Origin: SAR324 cluster bacterium
GTDB taxonomy: Bacteria > SAR324 > NAC60-12
Assembly: GCA_028281495.1 (NCBI GenBank)
Contig: JANQJU010000064.1
Span: forward strand, 186,001-250,000
DNA length: 64,000 nt
Reading direction: 5' to 3'
Under the pieces are notes generated by a model, which saw only the letters and a list, made by a program, of their open reading frames with translations, had not been told where the DNA came from and did not search any database. The stretch's first letter is position 1; the number at the start of each line of letters is the position of its first letter. A program made the translations under genes and the position numbers. Positions 1-9,800 of the stretch are shown piece after piece.

Positions 1-2
1 CA

Positions 3-1460
3 ATGTCACCAATGATGTTCTCGACTAAAACCTATAATAATCTCAAGCAAAGCGCTCTCTGGTGGGTATGGGGAGTGCTCTTGCTTCTCGTCTCCGGATG
101 TTTGTCCAAAAAAATTCACTACGAAATCCCTCCATCGCCTCATGCCTTGACGGACGTATCTATTCTTCATGTAGACCAGTTTGCAGGCCAAGGCTCGCTG
201 CTCCTAAAAGACATTTTAATCCGAGAAATTTATCGTATTCCCAACTTCGACTACACGGAAGATTACCCCACGGATATCAATCGATCCGCTATCATTTCGG
301 GAGATGTGCAAGTGTATTCAGTGCGTGACGAGCAGGAGCTTCGTCCCGAATCTCAAGTGACTTTGATTCAAAGGGATGTCGTGCAACGCCCACAACAAAC
401 AAGTGCACGCATACGGAAGCGGGTGTTCGATTTTGCAGAAGTGCCTTATGTCGAGCGGGCAGTCCACAGGACTTTGGATTTGAAGGTTCGTTTCACGGTA
501 ACTTCCGCGAGAACTGGGAAAATTTTGTACCGCAACACGGAAAAAATTAGCTTCCAACAAAGCTATATTGGTGAAGAAGATATTCTGCTGATTCCCTTAG
601 CCGATGATGAAATGGAACGTTTAGGAAATGAATTGGTGAAGCGATTTTTGGAGAAACTCAATCCCTCGTTATCCAAAAAAGTTCTTGAGTTAGAAACAGG
701 AGTGGCTCCGGTTCCAATGAGTATGGGAATTGTGGATATGGGGCATCCTCGTATACTCAATGGAAACCGGTATGCCGTTGTGCAAGATTACGATAAAGCG
801 ATCAAAAAATGGAGCTATGTGGTTTTTGCACCAGAAACTTACGAAAGTGCCGAAGAGTTCATTTTTGATGGAGAACTGTATGCGAAACTTAAAGCGGCAA
901 AACTTCCAGACAAAGTGATCAATTCATTACTGGAGCTGCATGGGCAAGTGCTCACGCTTACTGAAGTAGATTCCATGCTTCCGAAGCTACTTTCCCATCG
1001 TCATTTCCGAAATTACAGCTCGATTATTAAGGCCCATGCACGAGCCTCCCAAACGCGAGACAACTTGAACTTAGCCGCGGCTCATTATAATTTGGGTTCG
1101 GTGTATCGTTTACAAGCGGTGTTGCCGCTTGCGGCTTATCATTTTGCGCAAGCGAATGCATATCAGCCCAGCGAAAAATACGCCCAAGCCTGGACCGATG
1201 TGCAGCATGAGTTGGGTGATTTCAATCCGTTGGATACGATTATCGACCGGACGATTGAAGCTGCAAGTCAACAGAATGCCCCCACAGAAGCAATAGTGAA
1301 AACAGAAAAAGTGTTGGCGGATCAAGAACAAGAAGAGCAACCCCGCCGCGGCTACCCCGAGATTCAAGCTGTGGAACTCCCTTACATCCTCGACGAAAAC
1401 CAGAAAAAGTTTGAACCGCTTCCAGAACAATCGGGAGAGTCGGTTTTGGATCTGAATTGA
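3..1460 (+). CDS. Putative outer-membrane lipoprotein with a TPR-like segment
   Basis: A 485-residue protein of unknown function. Near residues 25-33 a hydrophobic run ends in the lipobox LLVSGC, so it should be lipidated and held in the envelope after cleavage before Cys. The middle holds beta-rich text (LDLKVRFTVTSARTGKILYR) of the kind seen in CsgG/FlgO-type secretion lipoproteins; that resemblance is an impression only. Residues about 350-400 look like one or two TPR helices (AAAHYNLGSVYRLQAVLPLA). The C-terminus is acidic and Glu-rich. Several Met codons lie at the start (3, 12, 15) and the upstream region is cut by the window edge, so the true start may differ. The FlgT-N-like gene follows after 27 bases and is probably co-transcribed, which suggests a shared envelope or motility-related task (inference). 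Confidence 0.6.
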   Translation: MSPMMFSTKTYNNLKQSALWWVWGVLLLLVSGCLSKKIHYEIPPSPHALTDVSILHVDQFAGQGSLLLKDILIREIYRIPNFDYTEDYPTDINRSAIISGDVQVYSVRDEQELRPESQVTLIQRDVVQRPQQTSARIRKRVFDFAEVPYVERAVHRTLDLKVRFTVTSARTGKILYRNTEKISFQQSYIGEEDILLIPLADDEMERLGNELVKRFLEKLNPSLSKKVLELETGVAPVPMSMGIVDMGHPRILNGNRYAVVQDYDKAIKKWSYVVFAPETYESAEEFIFDGELYAKLKAAKLPDKVINSLLELHGQVLTLTEVDSMLPKLLSHRHFRNYSSIIKAHARASQTRDNLNLAAAHYNLGSVYRLQAVLPLAAYHFAQANAYQPSEKYAQAWTDVQHELGDFNPLDTIIDRTIEAASQQNAPTEAIVKTEKVLADQEQEEQPRRGYPEIQAVELPYILDENQKKFEPLPEQSGESVLDLN

Positions 1461-1487
1461 ACGGAACCCTAATTGCGAGAAACCGCC

Positions 1488-2645
1488 ATGCTGATCAGAT
1501 TGGTAATTTGTTGGTTATGTGTCTTCCTTTTAGCAGCCCCTGTACAAGCAGAAGAAGTGATTGCTACAGGAAGCGCAGAAATCTATAGCGGAAATGTGGG
1601 AAGTGCCCGCAATCAAGCGCTCCAAAATGCTCAGCGTCAAGCCGTGGAACAAGGTGTGGGGGCGTTGATCGATTCGCAGACCATTTCACAAAATTTCCAA
1701 ATAATTAAAGACGAAATCCTCAGTTCGAGCCGAGGGTTTGTGACCAAATACGAAATCTTAGAAGAAGGCCGAACAGCAGATGGTTCGGCATTTATGGTTA
1801 AGATTCGAGCTGAAGTTTCTTCTAATGGAATTCGAGATAAGTTGACCTCTTTGCGCATTCTTCATCGAAAAATGGGCAATAAACGCCTGATGATCATCTA
1901 TCACAAGAAGGATTCAAAAGCCGTCAAGCGGGAATTTCAGACAGTGCCCACTCTGTTGGGCACACTTAGAGACGAATTCAATCAAGCAGGGTTTCGTGTG
2001 TTCAATGATCAAGTGATGTCAGAGGTTTATCGAACCATTGAATTGGCAACGGTGGTTGATCGGCCTTCTGAACCGTTGCTGTCTTTGGCTTTAGATCATC
2101 GGGCAGAAATCTTGGCTGAGGTAGAAATGGTTGCTGGAAAACGTGGCAAGCAAGGGGGAATGTTCAATGCAATCAAGGCCGATGTGCACCTCAGCATCTA
2201 TGACGTCAGCACCGGACGGCAAATTGCAGACGTTGTGGCTCAAGGTAAAAAGCTTTCAACCGGAACGATGGGGAATTTCGATGTCCATCGCGATTTGAAA
2301 GATGCGGGCACAAAAGCCGCTCGACAAGCTGCCCAGGAGGCGATTAACAAAACCGTTGATTATTACGAAACGATTGGAGACCAAGGGTTTGCTTATTTGA
2401 TTGTCTTTCGCAATTTCTCCCAAGATGAAGAAGACAACATCTTAGACTATTTAGAAGGGACTCCAGGCTTCCAGGATTTGAGCGAACTGAAAAATTCTCC
2501 AAAGTATTTGGAGGTGGAACTATTTTCCGCAGAAAGCAAGAGCCGCCTTCGTCGAAAAATTCGACGTGATCTTCTTCAGAAAAATATCGAACTGATTTCC
2601 CAAGAATCTGCTGGGAATCGTTTGTTATTCAGCAAAGCACAATAA
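1488..2645 (+). CDS. Secreted FlgT-N / LPP20-domain protein
   Basis: A 385-residue periplasmic protein. A signal peptide (MLIRLVICWLCVFLLAAP, cut near VQAEE) is followed by the pattern of FlgT N-terminal/LPP20 domains at about residues 25-115. There a block like ARNQALQNAQRQAVEQGVG precedes a VTKYEILEEG strand and KIRAEVS. The rest (KRLMIIYHKKDSK onward) resembles the FlgT middle region and CsgG-like folds. In Vibrio, FlgT belongs to the H-ring of the flagellar basal body, but LPP20-domain proteins have varied roles, so the family is supported and the function is not. The ATG at 1488 directly precedes the signal peptide; an upstream TTG at 1473 would add five residues. It lies 27 bases after the lipoprotein gene and is likely in the same operon. 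Confidence 0.65.
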   Translation: MLIRLVICWLCVFLLAAPVQAEEVIATGSAEIYSGNVGSARNQALQNAQRQAVEQGVGALIDSQTISQNFQIIKDEILSSSRGFVTKYEILEEGRTADGSAFMVKIRAEVSSNGIRDKLTSLRILHRKMGNKRLMIIYHKKDSKAVKREFQTVPTLLGTLRDEFNQAGFRVFNDQVMSEVYRTIELATVVDRPSEPLLSLALDHRAEILAEVEMVAGKRGKQGGMFNAIKADVHLSIYDVSTGRQIADVVAQGKKLSTGTMGNFDVHRDLKDAGTKAARQAAQEAINKTVDYYETIGDQGFAYLIVFRNFSQDEEDNILDYLEGTPGFQDLSELKNSPKYLEVELFSAESKSRLRRKIRRDLLQKNIELISQESAGNRLLFSKAQ

Positions 2646-2757
2646 CCTTCCTTTATAAACTATCCACATTTGGCAACTAGATTCGCTAGGCTCAATTCGT
2701 GCATTTCTCAACTTAACCATCTTGCGAGAAGTCACAGATTGTTAATTGGGGTGCTTT

Positions 2758-3393
2758 ATGAACTTTAGAAAACTGGTCCTTATGGGCCTCATTCTCTTGT
2801 TGCCGATGATGGCATATAGCCAACGTAATAGCGCGTTTTTCCGAGTGGATTACACGCTAAATGGGAGTTCAAATAAGATCGAACTTTCTGAGATCAAACT
2901 CGTTAATGAAACAGACGAAACGACTGAGCAGGAAACCCGTCTTGGCGATGTTAGTAATCATGGATTCACTGGGATTACTGGAGGAGCCACGCTCTTTGAT
3001 GTGAAAAATGCAGGCCGCGTTCACGGGACGGCAAGGTTTTTTCGAGCGTCAGGACATTCTAGCAATACACGATTCACTGGATACGGGGGAGGTGTAGGAT
3101 TGGAAGCCGTGAACTTGCCTGCGGATATCTCAATCATTGGCGGGGAGATTTTGCTGGGTTTTCATGTGGGACGAATCGGTGACTATGTGGTGACCAAACA
3201 GCGGTTTGATGGTTTGCACTTTCGCAGTAGCGACGCTTTCTTTTACGACACTTATTTTGGGTTCGGAGGTGTCATCTTGACCAATTTCCGCGTTTACCTA
3301 TGGATTCAATCGATGAACTATACCGGCGAAGACATGAGCAATTTTAACACTACTTATACAGGCCTTAGTATCGGGTTCGACAATAGCAAATGA
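2758..3393 (+). CDS. Secreted protein, possibly a small outer-membrane beta-barrel
   Basis: A 211-residue protein with a signal peptide (MNFRKLVLMGLILLLPMMAYS, cleavage near YSQ). The mature part alternates hydrophobic, aromatic and Gly-rich stretches (TRFTGYGGGVGLEAV, FFYDTYFGFGGVILTNFRVYLWI) and ends TYTGLSIGFDN, as expected of amphipathic beta strands in a small barrel. This is inference from composition; no family is recognised. The ATG at 2758 opens directly on the signal peptide; an in-frame TTG twelve bases upstream is less likely. About 110 bases separate it from the upstream operon, so it may have its own promoter. Confidence 0.5.
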   Translation: MNFRKLVLMGLILLLPMMAYSQRNSAFFRVDYTLNGSSNKIELSEIKLVNETDETTEQETRLGDVSNHGFTGITGGATLFDVKNAGRVHGTARFFRASGHSSNTRFTGYGGGVGLEAVNLPADISIIGGEILLGFHVGRIGDYVVTKQRFDGLHFRSSDAFFYDTYFGFGGVILTNFRVYLWIQSMNYTGEDMSNFNTTYTGLSIGFDNSK

Positions 3394-3426
3394 GTAATTA
3401 ATATTCCCTCCATCTGATTCCTCTTT

Positions 3427-3458
3427 CTTGATTTTCATTCATCTTGATTTTCATTCAT
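3427..3458 (+). repeat. Tandem repeat, 16 bp x 2
   Basis: Two perfect copies of cttgattttcattcat lie back to back in the 206-base gap before mtaB, followed by the first bases of a third. Nothing else is recognisable in that gap. Confidence 0.8.
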
Positions 3459-3599
3459 CTTTCGCCTTTTCCTAATTTATTCTATTGTCTTTCGGTTCTG
3501 CTAGGCCTTGCTGCGCTTCCTTATAAAATCCCCACACTCTGATTCGGCAGAAACTTTGGTCCGAAGGTTTCATTTGTACAACTATTATTCAATCGATCC

Positions 3600-4904
3600 A
3601 TGTCACAAAAAGCACGAGTTTCGTTTCACACATTAGGGTGTCGTCTGAATCAGTCCGAAACCTCTACTATTGCGAAAAGTTTTCGAGAAAAAGGCTACGA
3701 AGTCGTGCCTTTTGAAGAAAGCGCGGATGTCTGCGTAATTAATACGTGCACCGTCACCGGACACAGCGATGCCAAAAACCGTCAAGTTATCCGTTCGGCA
3801 CATCGACGGAATCCGAAGGCTAGCATTGCGGTTGTAGGGTGTTATTCTCAAATGGCTGCACAGGAAATTACCGCACTCGATGGCGTGAAATTGGTCATGG
3901 GGAATGCAGAAAAACTACGATTGGTTGACTACGTCGAACAGTCTAGGCATACGGAAGAACCCCTTGTGATCAACCCGAAAATTTCACGTGCTGCCTTCGC
4001 AGAACCTGTATTTCAATGGGAGCAACTGACGACAAGAGCCCACCTAAAAATTCAGGATGGGTGTGATTTCATGTGCTCGTTCTGCATCATTCCCTTTTCC
4101 CGAGGACGAAGTCGCAATCGCTTACTGAATAACCTCCTGGAAGATGCCCAGGCATTTGTGAATTCCGGCTCGCAAGAAATCGTGCTCACTGGTGTCAACA
4201 TCGGTACTTATCAAGACCGTGATCGCACGATTGTGGATGTGGTCGACGCTCTGAATGCGATCAATGGAGTGAAACGGATTCGAATCAGTTCAATTGAACC
4301 AACTACTGTTCCACCCGGCTTAATAGATCGGATGGCAGATGCTGATCACAAGCTTGTGCCGTTTTTGCACTTACCCCTGCAATCGGGATCCGACTCAATT
4401 TTGTCACAAATGAAACGCCGTTACACCCGCGACGATTATTGGAATGAAGTGATGCGTGCAGCAGATCGAATTCCAGATTTGTGTCTTGGAACTGATGTCA
4501 TGGTAGGTTTTCCAGGTGAAACTGATGAGCAATTTGATGACACTTTTCAAGTACTAAACACGTTGCCATTTGCTTACTTTCATGTGTTTCCGTTTTCCGA
4601 ACGAAAAGGCACACCAGCAGCCAGGATGGCAAATAAAGTGAGTGTCGAAGAAAAACAAAGAAGAGGAACACTCTTGCGGCAATTGAGTCTGCAAAAACGG
4701 AATGGTTTTTATCAGAGGTTTGTTGGGACCGTCCGACCAGTCTTATTTGAAACTCCAAAACCTTCTGGAGAAATTACCGGATATACGGATAACTACATCA
4801 AGGTGGCTTTAATGCAACCGAATGAAACCCCGTTGAAGAATCAAATACGGCCAGTCTATCTAAAAGAAGGCCAGACCGACCGTATCTTTGGGGAACTGAT
4901 CTGA
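3600..4904 (+). CDS. mtaB: tRNA t6A37 methylthiotransferase MtaB
   Basis: A 434-residue radical-SAM enzyme. It adds a methylthio group to N6-threonylcarbamoyladenosine at position 37 of ANN-decoding tRNAs, giving ms2t6A. The N-terminal methylthiotransferase domain carries three cysteines for one [4Fe-4S] cluster (HTLGCRLNQSE, VCVINTCTVT, VVGCYSQ). The radical-SAM motif CDFMCSFC has Cys155, Cys159 and Cys162 for the second cluster, followed by RGRSRNR. A TRAM-like RNA-binding tail ends the protein (VLFETPKPSGEITGYTDNYIKV). HTLGCRLNQSE rather than the MiaB pattern, plus overall length, points to MtaB. The start has no clear Shine-Dalgarno, but the next residues match the usual start of the family. 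It converges with the unknown minus-strand gene three bases downstream. Confidence 0.93.
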   Translation: MSQKARVSFHTLGCRLNQSETSTIAKSFREKGYEVVPFEESADVCVINTCTVTGHSDAKNRQVIRSAHRRNPKASIAVVGCYSQMAAQEITALDGVKLVMGNAEKLRLVDYVEQSRHTEEPLVINPKISRAAFAEPVFQWEQLTTRAHLKIQDGCDFMCSFCIIPFSRGRSRNRLLNNLLEDAQAFVNSGSQEIVLTGVNIGTYQDRDRTIVDVVDALNAINGVKRIRISSIEPTTVPPGLIDRMADADHKLVPFLHLPLQSGSDSILSQMKRRYTRDDYWNEVMRAADRIPDLCLGTDVMVGFPGETDEQFDDTFQVLNTLPFAYFHVFPFSERKGTPAARMANKVSVEEKQRRGTLLRQLSLQKRNGFYQRFVGTVRPVLFETPKPSGEITGYTDNYIKVALMQPNETPLKNQIRPVYLKEGQTDRIFGELI

Positions 4905-4907
4905 GCG

Positions 4908-6122
4908 TTAACCACCCACACCCCGATCTCGTTGAGGCCTACCTTCTGTCTCTTCCACCTCTTCAAGACCTAAGGTCAAAATATTCTCTTCGCTCTCCTC
5001 CTCTTCAGTGAGTTCTAGAGGTGCCACCTCTGGGCGTTTTTTGAGTTTATTTTTGGTGCGCAGAGGGATTGGTGTGACCGAAGAACGCTCAGGGGTAGTA
5101 CGTTTTTGAGGTTTCGCAGTAGCGGGAGGTTTGGTTTCCGATGTCGCGGTTGTCGCCGCTGCATATCGGAGCAATTCACCCAAGTAAGCCACATTGTTAG
5201 CCCGCAAATTCAACTTGTGAGATTCAGGCTGAAGTAACCGATCTAGGCTTTCGATCAGACTTCGAAGAGGAACTTCTCGCTGAGTCAATAATCGGAAAAT
5301 GCGTTTATCGGAGACATACCATCGAAATCCTTTCTTTTCTTTAAATTTCAGGCTTTCAATCAAGTCGGGGGTCAAAATCGCACTTTCTAAATGCAGCTTG
5401 CTAAGCTGAAACGTCAATGTGCCCATGACTTGCCCTACACTTTGCAACTTATTGAATATCCGTATTCGATCTGCTTCATAATAAACAACCCGACGATTCT
5501 GGGCGTGCCAACGCAATTGGGTCTCGATTTCATTCAGCAGTCGCAGCAGGATGGTTCGAGCAGCTTCCAATGTTTCGACATCCGTGATGTAGTGCTTTTC
5601 AGCAGGCGGAACGTGGGCTTTTACGATGGATAACGTCACCTGGCGGATGGTGCGTCGGAATTCGGTATAGGTGGTGCTTAACCGATTCCACAAACCCTGC
5701 ATGTCTTGTTGTTCGGTTGTCCAGTGTTGGTGACGACTGTAGCTTCGGTAGGCCCGAGTCCACTTGATATGACGCCGCCAAGCGGGTTGTGCGTCTAACA
5801 TTTCCTGTTCACGTTTGAGATTCACGTTTACGAGGATAAGCTGGTATTGCACCTGATCCATAGCCAAACGAATGAGGAATAGGGTATCCCGCAAGGTCGG
5901 AGGATCGATACCCACCACCTCTGATTTTACGACAGAAACTGCATGTTCGACAGTTTCTATAATTTTGTCATAATTCACTGCTGTAATTGTGGCAACATCG
6001 ATTGTTTTCAGATCCTCCAAGGAGAGTTCTTGTCCGAAGCTAAAGAGGCTGTTAACCATCGTTTTTAAATTCGCGCTATGCTTAACTTTTTCTTCAATAG
6101 AATCCGTAATTTGTTGAATCAT
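4908..6122 (-). CDS. Hypothetical cytoplasmic protein with acidic C-terminal tail
   Basis: A 404-residue protein I do not recognise. Residues 1-290 are predicted mainly helical (IEEKVKHSANLKTMVNSLFS, LLRLLNEIETQLRWHAQNRR), rich in Arg, Gln and Trp, with no signal peptide or membrane segment. From about residue 325 it becomes low complexity: Ala/Thr/Pro and Lys/Arg-rich, then a strongly acidic run (LELTEEEESEENILTL) before a basic end. The ATG at 6122 follows AAGGAACGG, a reasonable ribosome-binding site. Its 3' end faces mtaB three bases away. The divergent neighbour at 6238 encodes a small membrane protein that also has an acidic tail. Confidence 0.55.
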   Translation of the reverse strand: MIQQITDSIEEKVKHSANLKTMVNSLFSFGQELSLEDLKTIDVATITAVNYDKIIETVEHAVSVVKSEVVGIDPPTLRDTLFLIRLAMDQVQYQLILVNVNLKREQEMLDAQPAWRRHIKWTRAYRSYSRHQHWTTEQQDMQGLWNRLSTTYTEFRRTIRQVTLSIVKAHVPPAEKHYITDVETLEAARTILLRLLNEIETQLRWHAQNRRVVYYEADRIRIFNKLQSVGQVMGTLTFQLSKLHLESAILTPDLIESLKFKEKKGFRWYVSDKRIFRLLTQREVPLRSLIESLDRLLQPESHKLNLRANNVAYLGELLRYAAATTATSETKPPATAKPQKRTTPERSSVTPIPLRTKNKLKKRPEVAPLELTEEEESEENILTLGLEEVEETEGRPQRDRGVGG

Positions 6123-6237
6123 AGGTCCGTTCCTTGATCCGAAGAAGTGTTGTTTGTTGCTTGACCCACCTCAGGGTTTTTTGTACCATCAAAAGGTCAT
6201 TTTATGGCACAAAATAACTCATAAAAATTGGAGACTT

Positions 6238-6438
6238 ATGGGCAAGGTCATTATCATATGCATTATTGTTTTCTTACTGTCTTTTTCAGCGGTTGTAATA
6301 CCGGGGTATCTCTTCTTGTATCCTTCCGATACGAGTATGCCGGAAGACTCAATTGAAGAGATGCAAGATGACATCGAGGCAATGCCTGACGATGCCGAAT
6401 TTCTTGAAGAACCGGGAGAAGAGCCTCCTATTGAGTAG
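6238..6438 (+). CDS. Small single-span membrane protein with acidic tail
   Basis: A 66-residue protein. Residues 3-28 are one hydrophobic helix (IIICIIVFLLSFSAVVIPGY); the rest is almost entirely acidic (PEDSIEEMQDDIEAMPDDAE, then EEPGEEPPIE). The ATG at 6238 has GGAGA about seven bases upstream and is preferred over an in-frame start at 6154 that would add 28 unrelated residues. No family is recognised. It is divergent from the 4908-6122 gene, 115 bases away, and precedes the ribosome-hibernation gene. Confidence 0.5.
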   Translation: MGKVIIICIIVFLLSFSAVVIPGYLFLYPSDTSMPEDSIEEMQDDIEAMPDDAEFLEEPGEEPPIE

Positions 6439-6573
6439 TAGCAAAAATGATGCTAAGGCCCAAAAATTTTCACCATCTTTTTCGTTTTCTCAAAAATTTG
6501 GTGTTAAGTCTGTAATAAAGACAATTGAACAATCATAATTTTTGTTTTCAACGATTCTCTGGGGGAGTTGAAT

Positions 6574-6867
6574 ATGTCGATTCACATTGCTTTTAATAAT
6601 ATGAAGAAGTCTGAAGCTGTTACCGAGCATGTCCAAGACCTGATGAAGGAAATGGTCAAGATCACCGATAACAAATATCCCTTTCATGTGAACCTCACAC
6701 AAATGAATGACGACAAACATCATGTCGTGATCAACTGCAACTATAGTGGCAAAGCGTTGTCGAGCAATGCCACCCATGTCAATCTTTATAAGGCTATTGG
6801 CAAAAGCGTGGATGCGATAAAGACCCAGGTAATTCGTAAGGCCCAAAAGCTCCGTCACGAAGGCTGA
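6574..6867 (+). CDS. hpf: Short ribosome hibernation promoting factor (HPF/RaiA family)
   Basis: A 97-residue protein of the sigma-54 modulation/S30EA family. These factors bind the 30S subunit in the mRNA and tRNA path and silence ribosomes in stationary phase. The fold is seen as SIHIAFNNMKKSEAVTEHVQ, strand-rich middle text (FHVNLTQMNDDKHHVVINCN) and a C-terminal helix (DAIKTQVIRKAQKLRHE), with no long-HPF dimerisation domain. The ATG at 6574 follows GGGGGAG at 6561-6567 and beats a TTG at 6568. The next gene starts four bases after its stop, so the two are probably co-transcribed. Confidence 0.85.
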   Translation: MSIHIAFNNMKKSEAVTEHVQDLMKEMVKITDNKYPFHVNLTQMNDDKHHVVINCNYSGKALSSNATHVNLYKAIGKSVDAIKTQVIRKAQKLRHEG

Positions 6868-6871
6868 TTTC

Positions 6872-9800
6872 GTGATCTTCAAACCTCGCCTTTTTACACG
6901 TACAACCATGGCCAAGAAACTCGTTTTAGGTTTCCTCATTTTGCTATTTCTTGGCCTTGGTTCTTTAGTTGCCACTGCCGTGTGGATCTCTTCCAATCTT
7001 ACCGAATTTCAAGCCTATATCACGGAAAAAACAGGCCTCACCCCCACAGCGACCTCTTTCGATTTCAATTTGAATCAGTTTCCTTACTTATATGTTGAAG
7101 CTGAAAATATCAAAGTTTATGCCGCTTTGGACAATCCGCCGATCCTCACTCTCGACCATTTATCGGTCGCTGGAGACCTCCACCAATTGCTATTGGGCAA
7201 TGTCATTTTGGAGCAGCTTCAGATCAAAAATCCCAAGGTGCAAATGAACCTGTCTGAAGACGGACAGATTCGGCTTGGTGATTGGGTTCCTGAAACGGGT
7301 GGTGGGGCGAATCTCATTACGGTCTTTGTAAATCAACTGGAGTTAACAGGGGGAAATCTAGAACTCATTTTTCCTGAAGATTATGCAATTGCCCCTGTTC
7401 GTTTGACCGATTTACATTCTGAGATTGTGTGGCAGGCCAATCAAAAGAACTTAGAAATCCGGACCCAAATGGAATGGGAGGACCAAGTAGGTACGATCAC
7501 TGGGAAATTCTTAAACAAAGAGGAGTCATGGGAAGGAAGCTTTTCCCTTTCAGACATCACGATTCATCCGTTTGCTATACCCAAGGTCGAAGACGTTTTT
7601 CCAACGATGCCCTTAGAAGGATTGGTCCGATTGGGAGGAACCGCATCGTTTCGTAATTTGGAAGACTGGCAAGCTCAACTGGAATTTGGAATTGAGGAAG
7701 GATCCATCAACAATCCCCGATTTCCTGGTGGGAAGATGATTTTGCGTGACACACTCGGTCAAGCTAGCTTGGTTGGAAAAGATCAAATGATCAATCATAT
7801 CGCAGTCGATGTGACACAAACCATGACTCCGTTTGGGAAATTGAAAGGTTTGATCGAGTTTCATTTTGCTCCTGATAAAGCTCCCATCATGACAGTGGAC
7901 GCTAAGGCCGCTCATGAAATCGAGTTCAACCAGGCCAAGCCGTATATTTATGGGTTTGCTCCTGTTTCTGCTAATGAATGGATTGAAGCCCATATCTTTG
8001 ATGGAATTGTTCATAACTTGCGCGCGGATTTGAATTGGGAAATTCGTTGGGATTACCAAGATGAATCGGAAGTCTTAGAGCTGAATTTATTGCTAGACCC
8101 TGAGGGCATGACGATTGATCCAGTCGAAGGCCTTCCACCATTAACCAATGCCAAAGGATCGGTCAAGTTGGGGCTGTGGGGAGTCAGCGCGGAAGTGGAA
8201 TCCGCAGATTATCCAGGAGGAAAAGTCCGTGAAGCTCAATTCCGACTACCTTACGGTGTTCCTGAAGTGACACCTCTAGAAATAACTGGAACGGGTCGGG
8301 TCGAAACTCAACACACCTGGCCTGCTGTGCGTCCCTTTATTCTGGATGATGTGCCTTGGTTAGATCAACTGAACTTTCAAGGCGAGGCTGACGTACAATT
8401 TCACCTAGAAGATCCTGATTTGGCAGACGATGAACCTGTATCCATGACCCTCACGGTGCTTCCCGACAAAGCGCAGGCCACCTGGAAAGCAGACAATCAT
8501 GAATATCGATTTCAGGACATGGAAGGAAAGGTTATTGTGACCTTGGATGAGGTGAGCTTGCAGGAAGTTCCATTTACGTTGGCGGGGCTTCAAGGGAAAC
8601 TTTCTGGAGAGGTTCCGTATGCTCAGATCGATCCCAGCTTTCAATTGGAAATCAAACGATTAGAAACACTGTTACCTCGATACACTCAGGCTGGACACCC
8701 GATGCAACAATGGTGGCCTGAAACGCTATCGGCAGAGGCCCAAATTTATCCCAAAGCTCAGCCATACGATCCCGATGCTTGGCAAGTGGATGTTGTTGCT
8801 ACGGATTCAGGCCAGCAACAGATTCAAGCAAAAGTTGTGGTCTCCGGAGACGAATGGAAAATCGATCAAATTACCGGACGCATCGGGCAAATCTCGCTTC
8901 AAGGCAGCTTCGATGTTTTCAGCGAAACCAGTACCGGGAAAATACAAATTCAGGAGCCTTCACGACAAAAATCGTCTTTAGGATCGTCGTCGCAAGTTGC
9001 CCCACAACAGATGTCCTCCGGGACCTCCTCCTCAGAACCTCAGACTCCCGCAACCTCCTGGAATGCCTCGTTCCATTGGAACAAGCAGCAAGCCTCAGTT
9101 GCAGTAAAAACGCCTGGTTTGGTGTGGCAAGATTGGCTGTTTTGGCAGTTGCCGGAAGTGTGGAATGTTTTGCTTCCGCCTTCTCAAGATGGATTCCCTG
9201 TACAGATTTGGGAATTGGATTTTCATACATCTCGATTTTTTTTGTCGCCGAATTTTAGCGTCCCTTTTGGCTTTGAGGGCACGTTGGTTGCCAACAATAG
9301 GTACCATCTGGACCTTTCCAAGGTGCAATGGGGGACGATGAATGGGAATTTAATCTATGACGGCACGCTACAAAAAGGCAGCTTGGATATTCATTGGGAT
9401 ACATTTGACGTCGCCCAATGGGTCATTCAACTTCAAGAACTATCCACGCAATCCACTTCTGCCACTCAATCGACAACCGCCCATCCACCGACAGCGAATC
9501 CGGCACAGGCCAACTCAGCACAAGCAAACGCTGGCTTGTTTCAAGAGGTAGACGTCAATCTAAATGTCGATCAATTTCGAATACCGGGAAATGCACCGCA
9601 ACCGTTGCAAGCTAAGTTCAATAGCAAAAATTACGATCCTGACTTTGATTTAAGAGTGACTCAATTGCGTTATGGCAATCAACAGGCAATAGGTCGAGCC
9701 GTCCGAAAAAAACGAATGTTGGACATTCGAGTGGAATCGCAGCGACTGGATTTGCTTCCATGGCTCAATATGATTCGGCGATTGAATACAGAAATTCCTT

